Part shown: positions 5,679-5,808 of the stretch, one piece after another
How the letters are laid out: each line of letters starts with the position of its first letter
Numbering within the stretch: position 1 is the stretch's first letter
Assembly: GCF_937875265.1 (NCBI RefSeq)
Contig: NZ_CALLXM010000309.1
Coordinates: 1 to 5,808 of the forward strand
DNA: 5,808 bases
Direction of reading: 5' to 3'
Origin: an uncultured Acetobacter sp.
GTDB lineage: Bacteria > Pseudomonadota > Alphaproteobacteria > Acetobacterales > Acetobacteraceae
Made by a program: the position numbers and the translations under genes
Notes under the pieces: model-generated
What the model was told of the DNA's origin: nothing
Seen by the model: only the letters and a program-made list of their open reading frames with translations
Databases searched by the model: none

Positions 5679-5808
5679 TCAGGTTGGGGGCGGGGTCGTC
5701 GGTAACGTGAGCTGATAAACCGTAACGGGCCAGGTTACAGTCGCCTTGCCGTTCTGGAATGTGGCGCTGTGATCAAGCTGCATGGTGGGTACAAACAGGT
5801 GCCCGTGG
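5679..5808 (-). CDS. C-terminal end of an unidentified protein (partial)
   Basis: One minus-strand frame is open from the window edge for 42 codons to a TGA at 5679-5681, while the other two minus-strand frames are broken by stops. Its codons favour G or C in the third position, as in the neighbouring genes. The fragment contains HGHLFVPTMQLDHSATF, then QNGKATVTWPVTVYQLTLP, and ends in a threonine/proline-rich tail (TTPPPT). The alternating hydrophobic pattern suggests beta strands at the end of a domain, perhaps in an envelope protein. I do not recognise the family and would not name it. It runs in the same direction as thrC, 58 bases upstream, so a shared transcript is possible. Confidence 0.6.
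   Translation of the reverse strand, partial: HGHLFVPTMQLDHSATFQNGKATVTWPVTVYQLTLPTTPPPT

Overview
The window suggests an acetic acid bacterium or close relative (Alphaproteobacteria, Acetobacteraceae). This is inferred from the moderate-to-high GC content, the style of the proteins, and the combination of threonine synthase, an MPP-like M16 peptidase and a Tim44-domain protein. No 16S gene or other decisive marker is present, so the genus is left open. All protein genes I can support lie on the minus strand and are read from right to left. I see no IS element, phage gene, CRISPR array or tRNA.

Layout from right to left. At the right edge is the last part of an unrecognised minus-strand gene (5679-5808). 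After a 58-base gap comes thrC, threonine synthase (5620-4223). A terminator-like hairpin sits between thrC and an M16 zinc peptidase of the mitochondrial processing peptidase type (4164-2899). The peptidase gene overlaps pmbA/tldE (2902-1562) by the four bases ATGA. Then, 24 bases on, a GTG codon starts a Tim44-domain membrane protein (1537-554). A strong rho-independent terminator (499-541) follows it. A small gene for a 64-residue protein with one membrane helix (468-274) comes next and ends inside a second hairpin (257-289).

The left 250 bases have no convincing protein gene. They hold a plus-strand structured region that I interpret as 6S RNA (ssrS, about 70-220). It has a long-range terminal stem and a segment resembling the conserved 5' side of the 6S central bubble. 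It converges on the small membrane-protein gene.

Functionally, thrC makes threonine. The M16-pmbA-Tim44 block looks like one transcription unit concerned with proteolysis and the cell envelope. It puts relatives of two mitochondrial protein-import components side by side. Most of the window is ordinary core genome. The points most worth checking are the 6S candidate, the M16/Tim44 pairing, the hairpin just before the M16 ribosome binding site, and the small membrane protein isolated between two terminators.
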